Positions 1-6,995 of a DNA stretch of 64,000 nucleotides are shown in pieces (position 1 is the stretch's first letter; the number at the start of each line of letters is the position of its first letter). Origin of the DNA: Tsukamurella sp. 1534 (lineage in GTDB: Bacteria > Actinomycetota > Actinomycetes > Mycobacteriales > Mycobacteriaceae); assembly GCF_000312385.1 (NCBI RefSeq), contig NZ_HE997627.1, positions 870,066-934,065 on the forward strand, given 5' to 3'. Made by a program: the position numbers and the translations under genes. The notes under the pieces are model-generated. The model did no database searches, was not told the DNA's origin, and saw nothing but the letters and a program-made list of their open reading frames with translations.

Positions 1-215
1 GCGACGGTCTCGGGCCGCGCCCGCGTCGAATCGTCCTGCTGCCGGATGCGGCCCTGACGGGGCCCCACGGGCGGACCGTCGGGCCCGTTCGCCTGCGGGT
101 TCGCCGAGGGATCGGGCATCGAGACGTTCGGGGGCATGCCTGGGACGGGCATGTAGTTCGTTTCCGGCCCAGGGATCTCCCCAGCCGGTCGGTTCTCAGG
201 AACCGATGGCTGCAT
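1..215 (-). CDS. Proline-rich hypothetical protein, N-terminal part
   Basis: The first 71 codons of a gene that runs off the left edge of the window. The ATG lies three bases past the acyP stop, with a GGAGAGG ribosome site inside the acyP end, so it belongs to the acyP transcript. The readable part is rich in Pro, Gly and Asn (motifs such as PVPGMPP and GPDGPPVGPRQG) and looks disordered, with no signal peptide. In mycobacteria smc follows acyP, but this N-terminus does not resemble SMC, which starts with an ATPase motif. I do not recognise the protein. It could be a disordered leader of a larger protein. Confidence 0.6.
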   Translation of the reverse strand, partial: MQPSVPENRPAGEIPGPETNYMPVPGMPPNVSMPDPSANPQANGPDGPPVGPRQGRIRQQDDSTRARPETV

Positions 216-218
216 CGC

Positions 219-500
219 TCACCTCTCCTCGAAGTACGGGAGCCCGCCGCGCGCGGGTCCGAACAGCTCCACGACCAGGTCGACCCTGCCAGGTCCGTTG
301 CCCGACCACAGGCGTTCCAGCAGAGTGTCGCACGCCTTGCGCGTACCCTCCACCACCACCCGCACCCGGCCGTCGGGCTGATTCGCCGCGTATCCGAGGA
401 GCCCGAGCTCCAGGGCCTGCGTCTTGGTCCAGTACCGGAAGCCCACGCCCTGAACCCTGCCGTGGACCCAGGCGGTCATTCGCTCGTGCTCGTCGACCAC
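219..500 (-). CDS. acyP: Acylphosphatase
   Basis: A 93-residue cytoplasmic enzyme that hydrolyses carboxyl-phosphate bonds such as acetyl phosphate and 1,3-bisphosphoglycerate. The acylphosphatase fingerprint GRVQGVGFR near residue 14 carries the phosphate-binding arginine, and the Asn of AANQPDGRV supplies the second catalytic residue. Length is normal for the family. The stop of the upstream OsmC gene is two bases before the start, so the two genes are translated from one message. In Mycobacterium tuberculosis the same pair (Rv2922A, Rv2923c) sits beside mutM and rnc; here mutM is about 19.7 kb away. An internal ATG at residue 8 is a possible alternative start. Confidence 0.92.
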   Translation of the reverse strand: MVDEHERMTAWVHGRVQGVGFRYWTKTQALELGLLGYAANQPDGRVRVVVEGTRKACDTLLERLWSGNGPGRVDLVVELFGPARGGLPYFEER

Positions 501-502
501 CG

Positions 503-940
503 CTAGTCCGTGCTGATGTCGAGGTTCACGACGGTGCCCGCCTTGAGGGTGCGCCCGACGGTGCAGACCTGATCGACGGCGCGCCGGGCCACGGTGATGA
601 GGCGCTCCTGTGCCGCCTCGTCGAGTTCGGAGAGGTCGAGCTCGAGGATCTCGTTGAGCTCGGGGTACGTCTCGTTCTCGCGATCCGCGTCACCCGAGAC
701 GCGAACGGTGGCGTCGTAGTCCTCACCGAGGCGGCGCGCGAGCACGTGGTCGGTGGACATGCCGCTGCAGGCGGCGAGAGCGATCTTGAGCAGCTCACCG
801 GGGGTGAACACGCCCTCCACATCGGCCGAGCCCACGAGCACCTCAGCGCCCCGCGAGCTGCGCCCCGTGTATCGGCGCACGCCCGTGCGCTCCACCCAGA
901 GTTCGGTCGAAGGGGTCTGTGCGGTGGTGTCATCCGGCAT
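503..940 (-). CDS. OsmC/Ohr family peroxiredoxin-like protein
   Basis: A 145-residue OsmC-family protein, orthologous by position to Rv2923c. The family reduces organic hydroperoxides with two conserved cysteines. Both are visible: one in the ACSGMS helix near residue 58 and the other in CTVGRTLKAG near residue 125. It is the first gene of an operon with acyP. The gene appears leaderless: a TAGATT -10 element on the minus strand (947-952) lies six bases upstream of the ATG. It could be an OsmC-like protein of unknown physiological substrate rather than a true Ohr. Confidence 0.88.
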   Translation of the reverse strand: MPDDTTAQTPSTELWVERTGVRRYTGRSSRGAEVLVGSADVEGVFTPGELLKIALAACSGMSTDHVLARRLGEDYDATVRVSGDADRENETYPELNEILELDLSELDEAAQERLITVARRAVDQVCTVGRTLKAGTVVNLDISTD

Positions 941-946
941 GTGACC

Positions 947-952
947 AATCTA
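947..952 (-). promoter_or_regulatory. -10 element of leaderless osmC-acyP promoter
   Basis: On the minus strand TAGATT matches the TAnnnT -10 consensus and is followed by six bases and then the ATG of the OsmC gene, which places the transcription start at the start codon. No clear -35 was found. Confidence 0.5.
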
Positions 953-1049
953 CCGTTAGTTGTCCCATCGTCTTGCGACCTACATCCAACGGACACATTC
1001 GGTGCGGCGGGCGGCGCGCGGCGTCGCCGAGACGGCGCCGGCAATCTTG

Positions 1050-1055
1050 TAGCCT
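1050..1055 (+). promoter_or_regulatory. -10 element of leaderless promoter for the DUF1648 gene
   Basis: TAGCCT (TAnnnT) is followed by seven bases and the ATG at 1063. There is no Shine-Dalgarno sequence, which fits a leaderless message. It faces away from the osmC promoter, so the gap 941-1062 is a divergent promoter region. Confidence 0.45.
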
Positions 1056-1062
1056 GGGTAAC

Positions 1063-1545
1063 ATGCGCACGCGGTGGTCGATCTTCCTCGTCGCGGTGCT
1101 CCTCTGCGCGGTGTCGCTGGCCTGGGCCGCGGCATCCGGGCCCGACCCCTTCCCCACCCATTGGGGCGCGAGCGGCAAGGCCGATTCGTGGGGGCCGCGA
1201 GGCGAGTCCGTCGCCTTCCTCGCGGCCACGAGCCTGGGCACCGCGGTCCTGTTCGGCGCGATCGCCGCGTTCACCTCACGGATCCCCGCGCGGATGATCA
1301 ACACCCCGAACCGCGAGTACTGGCTCGCCGCCGATCATCGCAGCGAACTGGACACGCTCCTGCAGAGCTCGATGCTGTGGATCGGCGCGGGCGTGCAGCT
1401 GCTCGTCGGGGTGTCGGTGGTCGGTGCAATCGCCTCACCGCAGGACAACGCGGCCACCGGCCTGGTCACGTGGATCTTTCCGGTGCTCGTACTCGCGACC
1501 GTCGGGTACCTGATCTGGAAGCTCCTTCACCCGCCCGTGGAATAG
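1063..1545 (+). CDS. DUF1648 domain membrane protein
   Basis: A 160-residue integral membrane protein. An N-terminal hydrophobic helix (residues 5-24) is followed by the DUF1648 hallmark FPTHWGASGKADSW, then hydrophobic segments near residues 47-65, 100-122 and 132-152. DUF1648 is found in membrane proteins of unknown or SdpI-like function; the conserved segment after the first helix is the only family clue. The start at 1063 is chosen because it begins the hydrophobic segment directly and has a -10 element seven bases upstream. The gene stands alone, divergent from osmC-acyP. Confidence 0.75.
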   Translation: MRTRWSIFLVAVLLCAVSLAWAAASGPDPFPTHWGASGKADSWGPRGESVAFLAATSLGTAVLFGAIAAFTSRIPARMINTPNREYWLAADHRSELDTLLQSSMLWIGAGVQLLVGVSVVGAIASPQDNAATGLVTWIFPVLVLATVGYLIWKLLHPPVE

Positions 1546-1654
1546 CGCTTCATCGAATCGTTTCGGCCTCCGAACTCGCCCGCCGAACCCTCGCCGAATG
1601 TGCGGTTGCAATACGAAAGTCCTTGCTGCTGAATCCATTTGACATCCGATGCAA

Positions 1655-1737
1655 CCCTCAGCAACCCTTGTGAGCGCTCGACCGGCTGTCGTGTGATGTG
1701 CGGTGGCCGGGCGCACCGCCACGGAAACCGCTGAGGG
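1655..1737 (+). promoter_or_regulatory. Structured leader that can mask the downstream ribosome site
   Basis: CCCTCAGC at 1655-1662 is fully complementary to GCTGAGGG at 1730-1737, and the latter contains the start of the ribosome site for the gene at 1747. Between them GCGGTG and CACCGC can form an inner hairpin. The left arm lies in a tandem 10-base repeat (GCAACCCT at 1651 and 1661) downstream of a TTGACA at 1639. Whether the left arm is transcribed depends on the transcription start, which I cannot place. Confidence 0.3.
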
Positions 1738-1746
1738 AGAACCGAG

Positions 1747-2079
1747 ATGACCGAGCGCGAACCAGATTCCGTGGCCCCCTTGACATCTCCGACGGTGCCC
1801 ACGGCGAGAATGATCGCCCGTACCGCGCCGAAGTGGGACCTGTGGGCACGACCCGCCGGGTTCCCGGACCTGCACGCGGCGCTGGTCTGGGCGACCCGGC
1901 ACGCCGCCGACGCGGCCGATCCGATCCGGATTCTCTCCGACCGCCTCAACGTGCCCTACCAGGTACTGCTGTCCGTCGACGTCGTCCAGAAGTTCCTGCA
2001 CTCGCCCGCGGTGATCGACGCCCGCCGCGACGCCCCACCGGTACGGCGCCTCCGCACGGGCAACAACCCGTTCCTCTGA
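1747..2079 (+). CDS. Small hypothetical protein
   Basis: A 110-residue protein with a clear GAGGGAGA ribosome site six bases before the ATG. I do not recognise the family. There is no signal peptide or membrane segment. The N-terminal 20 residues are Ser/Thr/Pro-rich; the middle (residues 30-80) could be two or three helices, including DLHAALVWATRHAADAADPIRIL; the C-terminus is Arg-rich. It stands alone between the DUF1648 gene and the aldo/keto reductase. Its leader can fold so as to cover the ribosome site, which suggests translational control, but this is an inference. Confidence 0.6.
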   Translation: MTEREPDSVAPLTSPTVPTARMIARTAPKWDLWARPAGFPDLHAALVWATRHAADAADPIRILSDRLNVPYQVLLSVDVVQKFLHSPAVIDARRDAPPVRRLRTGNNPFL

Positions 2080-2144
2080 CCTCGCGCTTCTGACCTCGGG
2101 ATTCGCGGCGGCGCCCATCCGACGCGCTCTCCGGGAGGTGATGG

Positions 2145-2175
2145 TTGACCTGGACCCCGGTCCAGGTCGGACCAT
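2145..2175 (+). promoter_or_regulatory. MerR-type promoter and operator
   Basis: TTGACC (2145-2150) and GACCAT (2170-2175) are separated by 19 bases, the over-long spacer typical of MerR-activated promoters. The spacer is filled by a perfect dyad, GACCTGGACC-CC-GGTCCAGGTC (2147-2168), the expected site for a MerR dimer. The inferred transcription start falls at the ATG at 2183. The MerR gene is the second gene of the operon, so control is autogenous. Confidence 0.75.
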
Positions 2176-2182
2176 TCCCCCC

Positions 2183-3142
2183 ATGACGTCACACGAGAAC
2201 ACCACATCGACGGTCCGCAGCCCGATGACGCTGGGAACGATGTACTTCGGAACCACGGTGCCGGAACCCACGGCGGCCCGCATGCTCGACGAGGCGTACG
2301 ACTCCGGCATCCGGTCGTGGGACACCGCCAACAACTACGCGTTCTGGGTCCCCGGTGGATCCGGGGACGAATCCGAGACGGTCCTGGGCCGCTGGCTGCG
2401 CACCCACCCCGGCCGACGGGACTCCCTCGACGTGGCCACGAAGGTCGGGGCGCGGCCGCGTCCGGGCAGTCGCGATCTCGCCGACGCACTCGGACTGTCC
2501 CCCACTGCGATCCGGACGCAGGTGCACGACAGCCTCCGTAGGCTGCGCACCGATCACGTCGACCTCCTCTACGCCCACATCGACGACTCCTCCGTTCCGC
2601 TGGCCGACACGATCGGGGCGATGCAGGAGCTCCGGCGGGACGGGCTCGTCCGGCGTATCGGCGCGAGCAATCTTCCCGCGCCGCGCCTGCGGGAGGCGAT
2701 CAGGAGCGCCGGGAACGGGGAGGGGTACTCGCTGCTCCAGCAGCGGTTCAGTTACCTCCGACCGGACGCCGATGCGAACCTCGCACCACAGGTGCTCCTC
2801 GACGAGGCGGTCGCGGACGCGTGCGGCTCCGCCGGAATCGGGATGCTCGGGTACTCGCCGCTGTTGTCCGGTGCCTACACCCGCGGCGACCGCCCGCTCC
2901 CCGACGGATACGCCACGGCGGTCACCGCACGGGCCCTCCGCATTCTCGACGAGGTCGCGGCGAGCGCCGGGCTCGACGCCGGCCAGACCGTTCTGGCGTG
3001 GATGGGCCAGCGGCGTCAGCGGGTGCAGCCGGTGGTCGGGGTGTCCACTCCCGCGCAGCTGCGCTCCGCCGCGACGGCCGTACGGACTTCTCTCGGGATC
3101 GACTCCCTCACGGCCCTCGACGCTGCCAGGATGGGGCGATGA
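2183..3142 (+). CDS. Aldo/keto reductase
   Basis: A 319-residue NADPH-dependent aldo/keto reductase, expected to reduce aldehydes or ketones in the cytoplasm. The TIM-barrel motifs are present in order: TLGTMYFGT, the catalytic aspartate and tyrosine in WDTANNYAF, the lysine in VATKVGAR, the HVDLLYAH strand, and the cofactor-binding segment near VVGVSTPAQL at the C-terminus. An earlier GTG/ATG pair at 2138/2141 is in frame but lies inside the MerR operator; the ATG at 2183 is preferred because the promoter places transcription start there (leaderless). It overlaps the MerR gene by ATGA. The pairing suggests a reactive aldehyde or electrophile as inducer and substrate class. Confidence 0.88.
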   Translation: MTSHENTTSTVRSPMTLGTMYFGTTVPEPTAARMLDEAYDSGIRSWDTANNYAFWVPGGSGDESETVLGRWLRTHPGRRDSLDVATKVGARPRPGSRDLADALGLSPTAIRTQVHDSLRRLRTDHVDLLYAHIDDSSVPLADTIGAMQELRRDGLVRRIGASNLPAPRLREAIRSAGNGEGYSLLQQRFSYLRPDADANLAPQVLLDEAVADACGSAGIGMLGYSPLLSGAYTRGDRPLPDGYATAVTARALRILDEVAASAGLDAGQTVLAWMGQRRQRVQPVVGVSTPAQLRSAATAVRTSLGIDSLTALDAARMGR

Positions 3143-3519
3143 CCACCGGCCACCCCGTCGGTGTCGTCGCCCGCAGACTGGGCCTGGACGCCGATACCCT
3201 CCGCTACTACGAGCGCCGCGGCATACTGCCCGAGCCGACCCGCGACTCGGCCGGCAGACGCCGCTACACGGAGGGCGACGTCCACCTGATCGAAGTCCTC
3301 CTGCGGCTCCGGGAGACGGGCATGCCGCTCGCCGACATCGCCGAGTTCACCCGCCACGCCGCCCGCGACCCCGCGGGAGTCCCGGAACGACTGGCCCTTC
3401 TCCGGGAGCACCGGCAACGCATCCTCGACCGTCGTCGACGCCTCGACGACGCTCTCGACCTCGTCGACGGGAAGATCGACGACTACGCGCGGCGCCTGCC
3501 CCCGCGCCGGAGCCGGTGA
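3139..3519 (+). CDS. MerR family transcriptional regulator
   Basis: A 126-residue MerR regulator. The N-terminal winged helix is typical (VGVVARRLGLDADTLRYYERRGIL, then RRYTEGDVHLI), followed by a coiled dimerisation helix rich in Arg and Leu (residues 75-115). There is no conserved cysteine pair for metal or redox sensing, so the inducer is probably organic. It overlaps the stop of the aldo/keto reductase by four bases and is co-transcribed with it. It most likely binds the dyad at 2147-2168 and controls both genes. It is shorter than metal-sensing MerR proteins and resembles the NmlR/AdhR aldehyde-responsive group in architecture only. Confidence 0.88.
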   Translation: MTTGHPVGVVARRLGLDADTLRYYERRGILPEPTRDSAGRRRYTEGDVHLIEVLLRLRETGMPLADIAEFTRHAARDPAGVPERLALLREHRQRILDRRRRLDDALDLVDGKIDDYARRLPPRRSR

Positions 3520-3534
3520 GGTCGGGCGCGAGCG

Positions 3535-5916
3535 TCATCTCACCGCGGCGGTCGCGATCGTCGCAGTGCGGCCGACCTCGAGTTCGACGGCGCGTCCGTC
3601 GACCGTGATCGTCTCGGGACCACCGTCACCGAGCAGGCGGAACCGGGACTCGTCGTGCCCCAGATCCGCCTCGACCTCGCGGCCGCGCCACTGGATCGTG
3701 AAACGCAGCCGCTCCCACGATGCCGGGAGGCGTGGCGCGAAGTGCAGGCCGGTGTCGTTGGCCCCGAAGCCGCCGAATCCGAGGATCGCGATCTGCCAGG
3801 TACCGCCGGCGGACGCGATGTGCATCCCGTCCTCGGTGTTGCCCTGATTGTCGTCGAGGTCCACGTACGCCGATCGGGCGAAGTACCGTTCGGCCATCGA
3901 CGCATCACCCACCCGGAGTCCGACGATCGCGTGGATCGACGGGCTCAGTGAGGACTTGTGCAGGGTCCGCTTCTCGTAGAACTCGAAGTTCTCCCGCCGC
4001 GTGGATTCGGTGTAGTCGTCCGGTAATTGGAACATCAGTTGGACCACGTCCGGCTGCTTGAGGAGCGTGGTGGTCTCGCAGTTGAAATGGTTGAAACCGG
4101 CGGGATAGCGCGGCATGTCGTTGTCGTCCCACTCGGTGACGGGCACCTCCTCGCGCGCGAAGTACCCGTCGAACTGTTCGATGAGCCCGCAGTCGGGGTC
4201 TCGGGGAGCGACGATCCGCTCGGCGGCCTCCGCCCAGGCGTCACGGTCGGACACGCCGACTCCGAGGTCTGCGCAGATCTCGGCGAGGCGAGCGGGTTCG
4301 TCGCGCGTCAGCTCGTCGAAGACCGATACCGCGAAGTCCCAGTGCCAGCGCACCATGCGGTTCGTGTACGCGTTGTTGTCGACGAACGAATGGAACTCGT
4401 CGGGCCCCATGACGGTCTTGAGCACCAGTCTGCCGCCGTCGTCCTCGCATCGGTCCAGCCAGAACCGGGCCGTGTCGAAGACGATCTCCGCCCCCTCGTC
4501 GAGGAGGTGACGCGTGTCGCCGGTGACTTCGCGGTAGCGGCCGATCGCGTAGGCCACGTTCGCCGTCACGTGCAGTTCCTGGTCGCGGGTGTAGAAGCGG
4601 TTCTGTCCGTCGGGAGTGACGATCGGGCACTCCTCCCGCCCGGTGTCAGCCGACTCCCACGGGTACCGCGCGCCGGCGTTGCCGTCGTTCGCCGCGACCG
4701 CACGTGCCCCGTCGAGGGTGTGGAACCGGTACCCGAGCAGCGCTCGCGCGGTGCCGGGTTGGGTGAAGAGGTAGAACGGGAGCATCATCACTTCGGTATC
4801 CCAGAACACGTGCCCCCGATACCCCTCTCCGGAAAGGGATTTCGCGCCGATGTTCACGGTGGGATCGTCCGGATTCGCCGCGATCAACAGGTGGTAGATG
4901 GCGAATCGCATGGCGAGGGCCGCGCGATCGTCCCCGATGACGCGGCAGTCGGCCGCCCGCCACATGTCCGCCCACGCCTCCGACGAATCGGCCAGCGCCT
5001 CGTCGAATCCCGGCGCCGCAAGGACGGTCCGGCGCGCCCGCAGCAGCGCACCCGCGTCGCCCGAGTCCACGTCGCGCGACGTCGCGACCGCGACGGTCTT
5101 CTCGATCCCGACCGTTTCGCCGACCGCCGCCGTGAAGGCCAGCTCGGTGGTCACCGATTCGTGCCGACCACGACGGCGGGTCTGCGGTTCGGTTCGGCCC
5201 ACCGGGGCCACCCGCATCGCGTACGCCACATCGATGCCCGAATCGATGGTCCGGGTCACCACCCAGCCGATGTCCTCGGCGAAGCCGTGGCCCTGTTCGT
5301 GCAGGTGCTGGGACAGCGCCCACTTCTCCCACTTCCGCTCGTGGGTGAACACGGTGCCCTCCGGGTACACCGGGAGGCACTCCATGTTCCGACGGTGCGC
5401 GTCCACGCTCGTCGCGACGGTGACTGTTCCGGCCTTGTCCAGCAGGGTCACCGAAAGGGCTAGATGGCAGGCGTCGCGGTCGTGCATCGACGCGAAACGT
5501 CGCGACTGCACCTTCACCCGGGAACCGTCGCCGCGGGTGAACACCGTGGTCCGGGCGAGCACCCCGGTCCGCAGGTCGAGGACGCGGCGATGCTCGGTGA
5601 CGGAGGCGGTTTCGGTGTCGAGACGCTCGTCGTCGACGAAGATCTCGGTGGCCAACCAGTCCGGCGCGTTCACCAGATCGATGACCTGGGAGTCATGGGC
5701 GTCGTACACCCCGGCGAGGTAGGTGCCCGAGACGCTCCCCAGGTGCCCCTCCTCCAAGGAGCCCCGGGTGCCGAGGCGACCGTTCCCCACGGTGAAGATC
5801 GTCTCGAAATAGTTGGCGCGTCCCGGTTCCCAGGATTCTTCGACGATCTCCCACGGGCCGCCCGAGCCGACTCCGGCGGGAGTGATGGCGGGATCCTGTG
5901 TATCGGTGTCGTTCAT
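3535..5916 (-). CDS. Glycoside hydrolase family 65 disaccharide phosphorylase
   Basis: A 793-residue GH65 enzyme. Members such as maltose, trehalose and kojibiose phosphorylases split an alpha-glucoside with phosphate and release beta-glucose 1-phosphate. The N-terminal beta-sandwich (residues about 1-280) is followed by the (alpha/alpha)6 barrel with HVFWDTEVMMLPF and VMGPDEFHSF; E507 in the latter is the expected general acid. HKSSLSPSIHAIVG carries the serine-rich phosphate loop, which favours phosphorylase over hydrolase. A C-terminal jelly-roll completes it. The ATG at 5916 lies four bases past the PfkB stop; a longer reading frame to 6108 has no domain support. It is the last gene of the ROK-transporter-kinase operon. 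The exact disaccharide cannot be read from sequence. Confidence 0.9.
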   Translation of the reverse strand: MNDTDTQDPAITPAGVGSGGPWEIVEESWEPGRANYFETIFTVGNGRLGTRGSLEEGHLGSVSGTYLAGVYDAHDSQVIDLVNAPDWLATEIFVDDERLDTETASVTEHRRVLDLRTGVLARTTVFTRGDGSRVKVQSRRFASMHDRDACHLALSVTLLDKAGTVTVATSVDAHRRNMECLPVYPEGTVFTHERKWEKWALSQHLHEQGHGFAEDIGWVVTRTIDSGIDVAYAMRVAPVGRTEPQTRRRGRHESVTTELAFTAAVGETVGIEKTVAVATSRDVDSGDAGALLRARRTVLAAPGFDEALADSSEAWADMWRAADCRVIGDDRAALAMRFAIYHLLIAANPDDPTVNIGAKSLSGEGYRGHVFWDTEVMMLPFYLFTQPGTARALLGYRFHTLDGARAVAANDGNAGARYPWESADTGREECPIVTPDGQNRFYTRDQELHVTANVAYAIGRYREVTGDTRHLLDEGAEIVFDTARFWLDRCEDDGGRLVLKTVMGPDEFHSFVDNNAYTNRMVRWHWDFAVSVFDELTRDEPARLAEICADLGVGVSDRDAWAEAAERIVAPRDPDCGLIEQFDGYFAREEVPVTEWDDNDMPRYPAGFNHFNCETTTLLKQPDVVQLMFQLPDDYTESTRRENFEFYEKRTLHKSSLSPSIHAIVGLRVGDASMAERYFARSAYVDLDDNQGNTEDGMHIASAGGTWQIAILGFGGFGANDTGLHFAPRLPASWERLRFTIQWRGREVEADLGHDESRFRLLGDGGPETITVDGRAVELEVGRTATIATAAVR

Positions 5917-5920
5917 CGGT

Positions 5921-6958
5921 TCACTCGCTCCCGGACGTCGTGTAGACCGCGTCGATCTGGGCCTTGGTCTGCGCCAGCGGCAGGTACACGTCGATCTCGC
6001 GACCCGCGCACCGCTGCGCGCCCATCGCGTTGCCGTACCGCGCGGCGGCGATGAAGTCTCCCCCGCTCTCGAGGTATCCGAATCCCATCCCAGCGGCGAA
6101 GGAATCACCGCACCCGGTGGTGTCCACCACCTCTGCGACGGGAATCCGCGGCACGGTCTGCTGCTGCATCACGCCGTCGTCGAGCCAGAAGACCCTGCAC
6201 CCCTCCTCGTCGAGGGTGACGCACACCGCCTTCACGCCGTGCCGCAGGCAGTGCTCGGCGAACACGGGCAACTCGTCGAGCGCGAGTTCGGCGCCCAAGA
6301 GGTCGGGATCGTGACCGGGCGGCGGGAACCAACTGCATCCCGCCTCCTCCAGGTTCATCTTGAGGATGTCGATGTTGGGCAACCAGGCGTCGCGGTCGAT
6401 CCACATCCTGGGCACGCGGTGCCCCGCCGATGTCAGGGACACCGTGGGCCCGTGGGCGTCCAGGAGGATGACGCCGTTGCTGTTCGCGCGGATGTAGGCG
6501 AGCGTCGGCTGCGCCACCTCGTAGTCGGTGACCGGAACGCAGATGAAAGCGTCGGAGTCCAAGGCGAATTCGACGTCCTCCGGGGTGATCGGATGCATGA
6601 AGCCGACCTGCCGCTCGTCGCGGTAGTTCTGGTCGCGGAACGTCAGTTCGATCACGTCTCCACGGTCCGAGGCGTCCCGCAGGCCGGTGTAGTCGATGTT
6701 GTCGAAGCGGGACAGGATCGCCATGATCTGCGGCATGTCCTGCTTGCGTACGTGGACGATCGGCCGGACCACGTCATCCGGACCGAGCAGCGCCGCCAGG
6801 GCCGCCACGGTGTAGAGGACGCAGCCGTACTTGTCGAAGACCTCACCGCGGTGCGTGATCACGTGATCGCGTGGGATCGGCCCGAGCACTGCCACCTTGC
6901 GTGGCTTACGGACGGCGGCCGGACCGGATTCGGGCACGGGGGAACCAGGAAGGGACAT
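5921..6958 (-). CDS. PfkB family carbohydrate kinase
   Basis: A 345-residue ribokinase-fold sugar kinase. The N-terminal sheet begins KVAVLGPIPRDHVI, and the diagnostic PfkB signature VVDTTGCGDSFAAGMGFG near residue 285 contains the catalytic aspartate and anion hole. Two ATGs are adjacent (6961 and 6958); the second is better spaced from the GGAG ribosome site. It lies between the sugar porter (34-base gap) and the GH65 phosphorylase (4-base gap). It probably phosphorylates the sugar or polyol released by the phosphorylase. The substrate-binding N-terminal half is not close to any kinase I can name, so specificity is open. Confidence 0.87.
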   Translation of the reverse strand: MSLPGSPVPESGPAAVRKPRKVAVLGPIPRDHVITHRGEVFDKYGCVLYTVAALAALLGPDDVVRPIVHVRKQDMPQIMAILSRFDNIDYTGLRDASDRGDVIELTFRDQNYRDERQVGFMHPITPEDVEFALDSDAFICVPVTDYEVAQPTLAYIRANSNGVILLDAHGPTVSLTSAGHRVPRMWIDRDAWLPNIDILKMNLEEAGCSWFPPPGHDPDLLGAELALDELPVFAEHCLRHGVKAVCVTLDEEGCRVFWLDDGVMQQQTVPRIPVAEVVDTTGCGDSFAAGMGFGYLESGGDFIAAARYGNAMGAQRCAGREIDVYLPLAQTKAQIDAVYTTSGSE

Positions 6959-6995
6959 CATGAACTCCGAGAGGTGTGGGAAGAGGGGCCGGGCG

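Noticed and set aside
206-1297. Long open frame on the plus strand across acyP and osmC
   Set aside because: Arg/Pro/Gly-rich, no domain, and lies opposite two genes with clear motifs; typical shadow frame in high-GC DNA.
1621-1746. SAM or other known riboswitch in the leader with GCAACCC repeats
   Set aside because: The GCAACCC string recalls SAM-type aptamers, but the rest of the conserved core could not be found and the downstream gene is not a methionine or sulfur gene.
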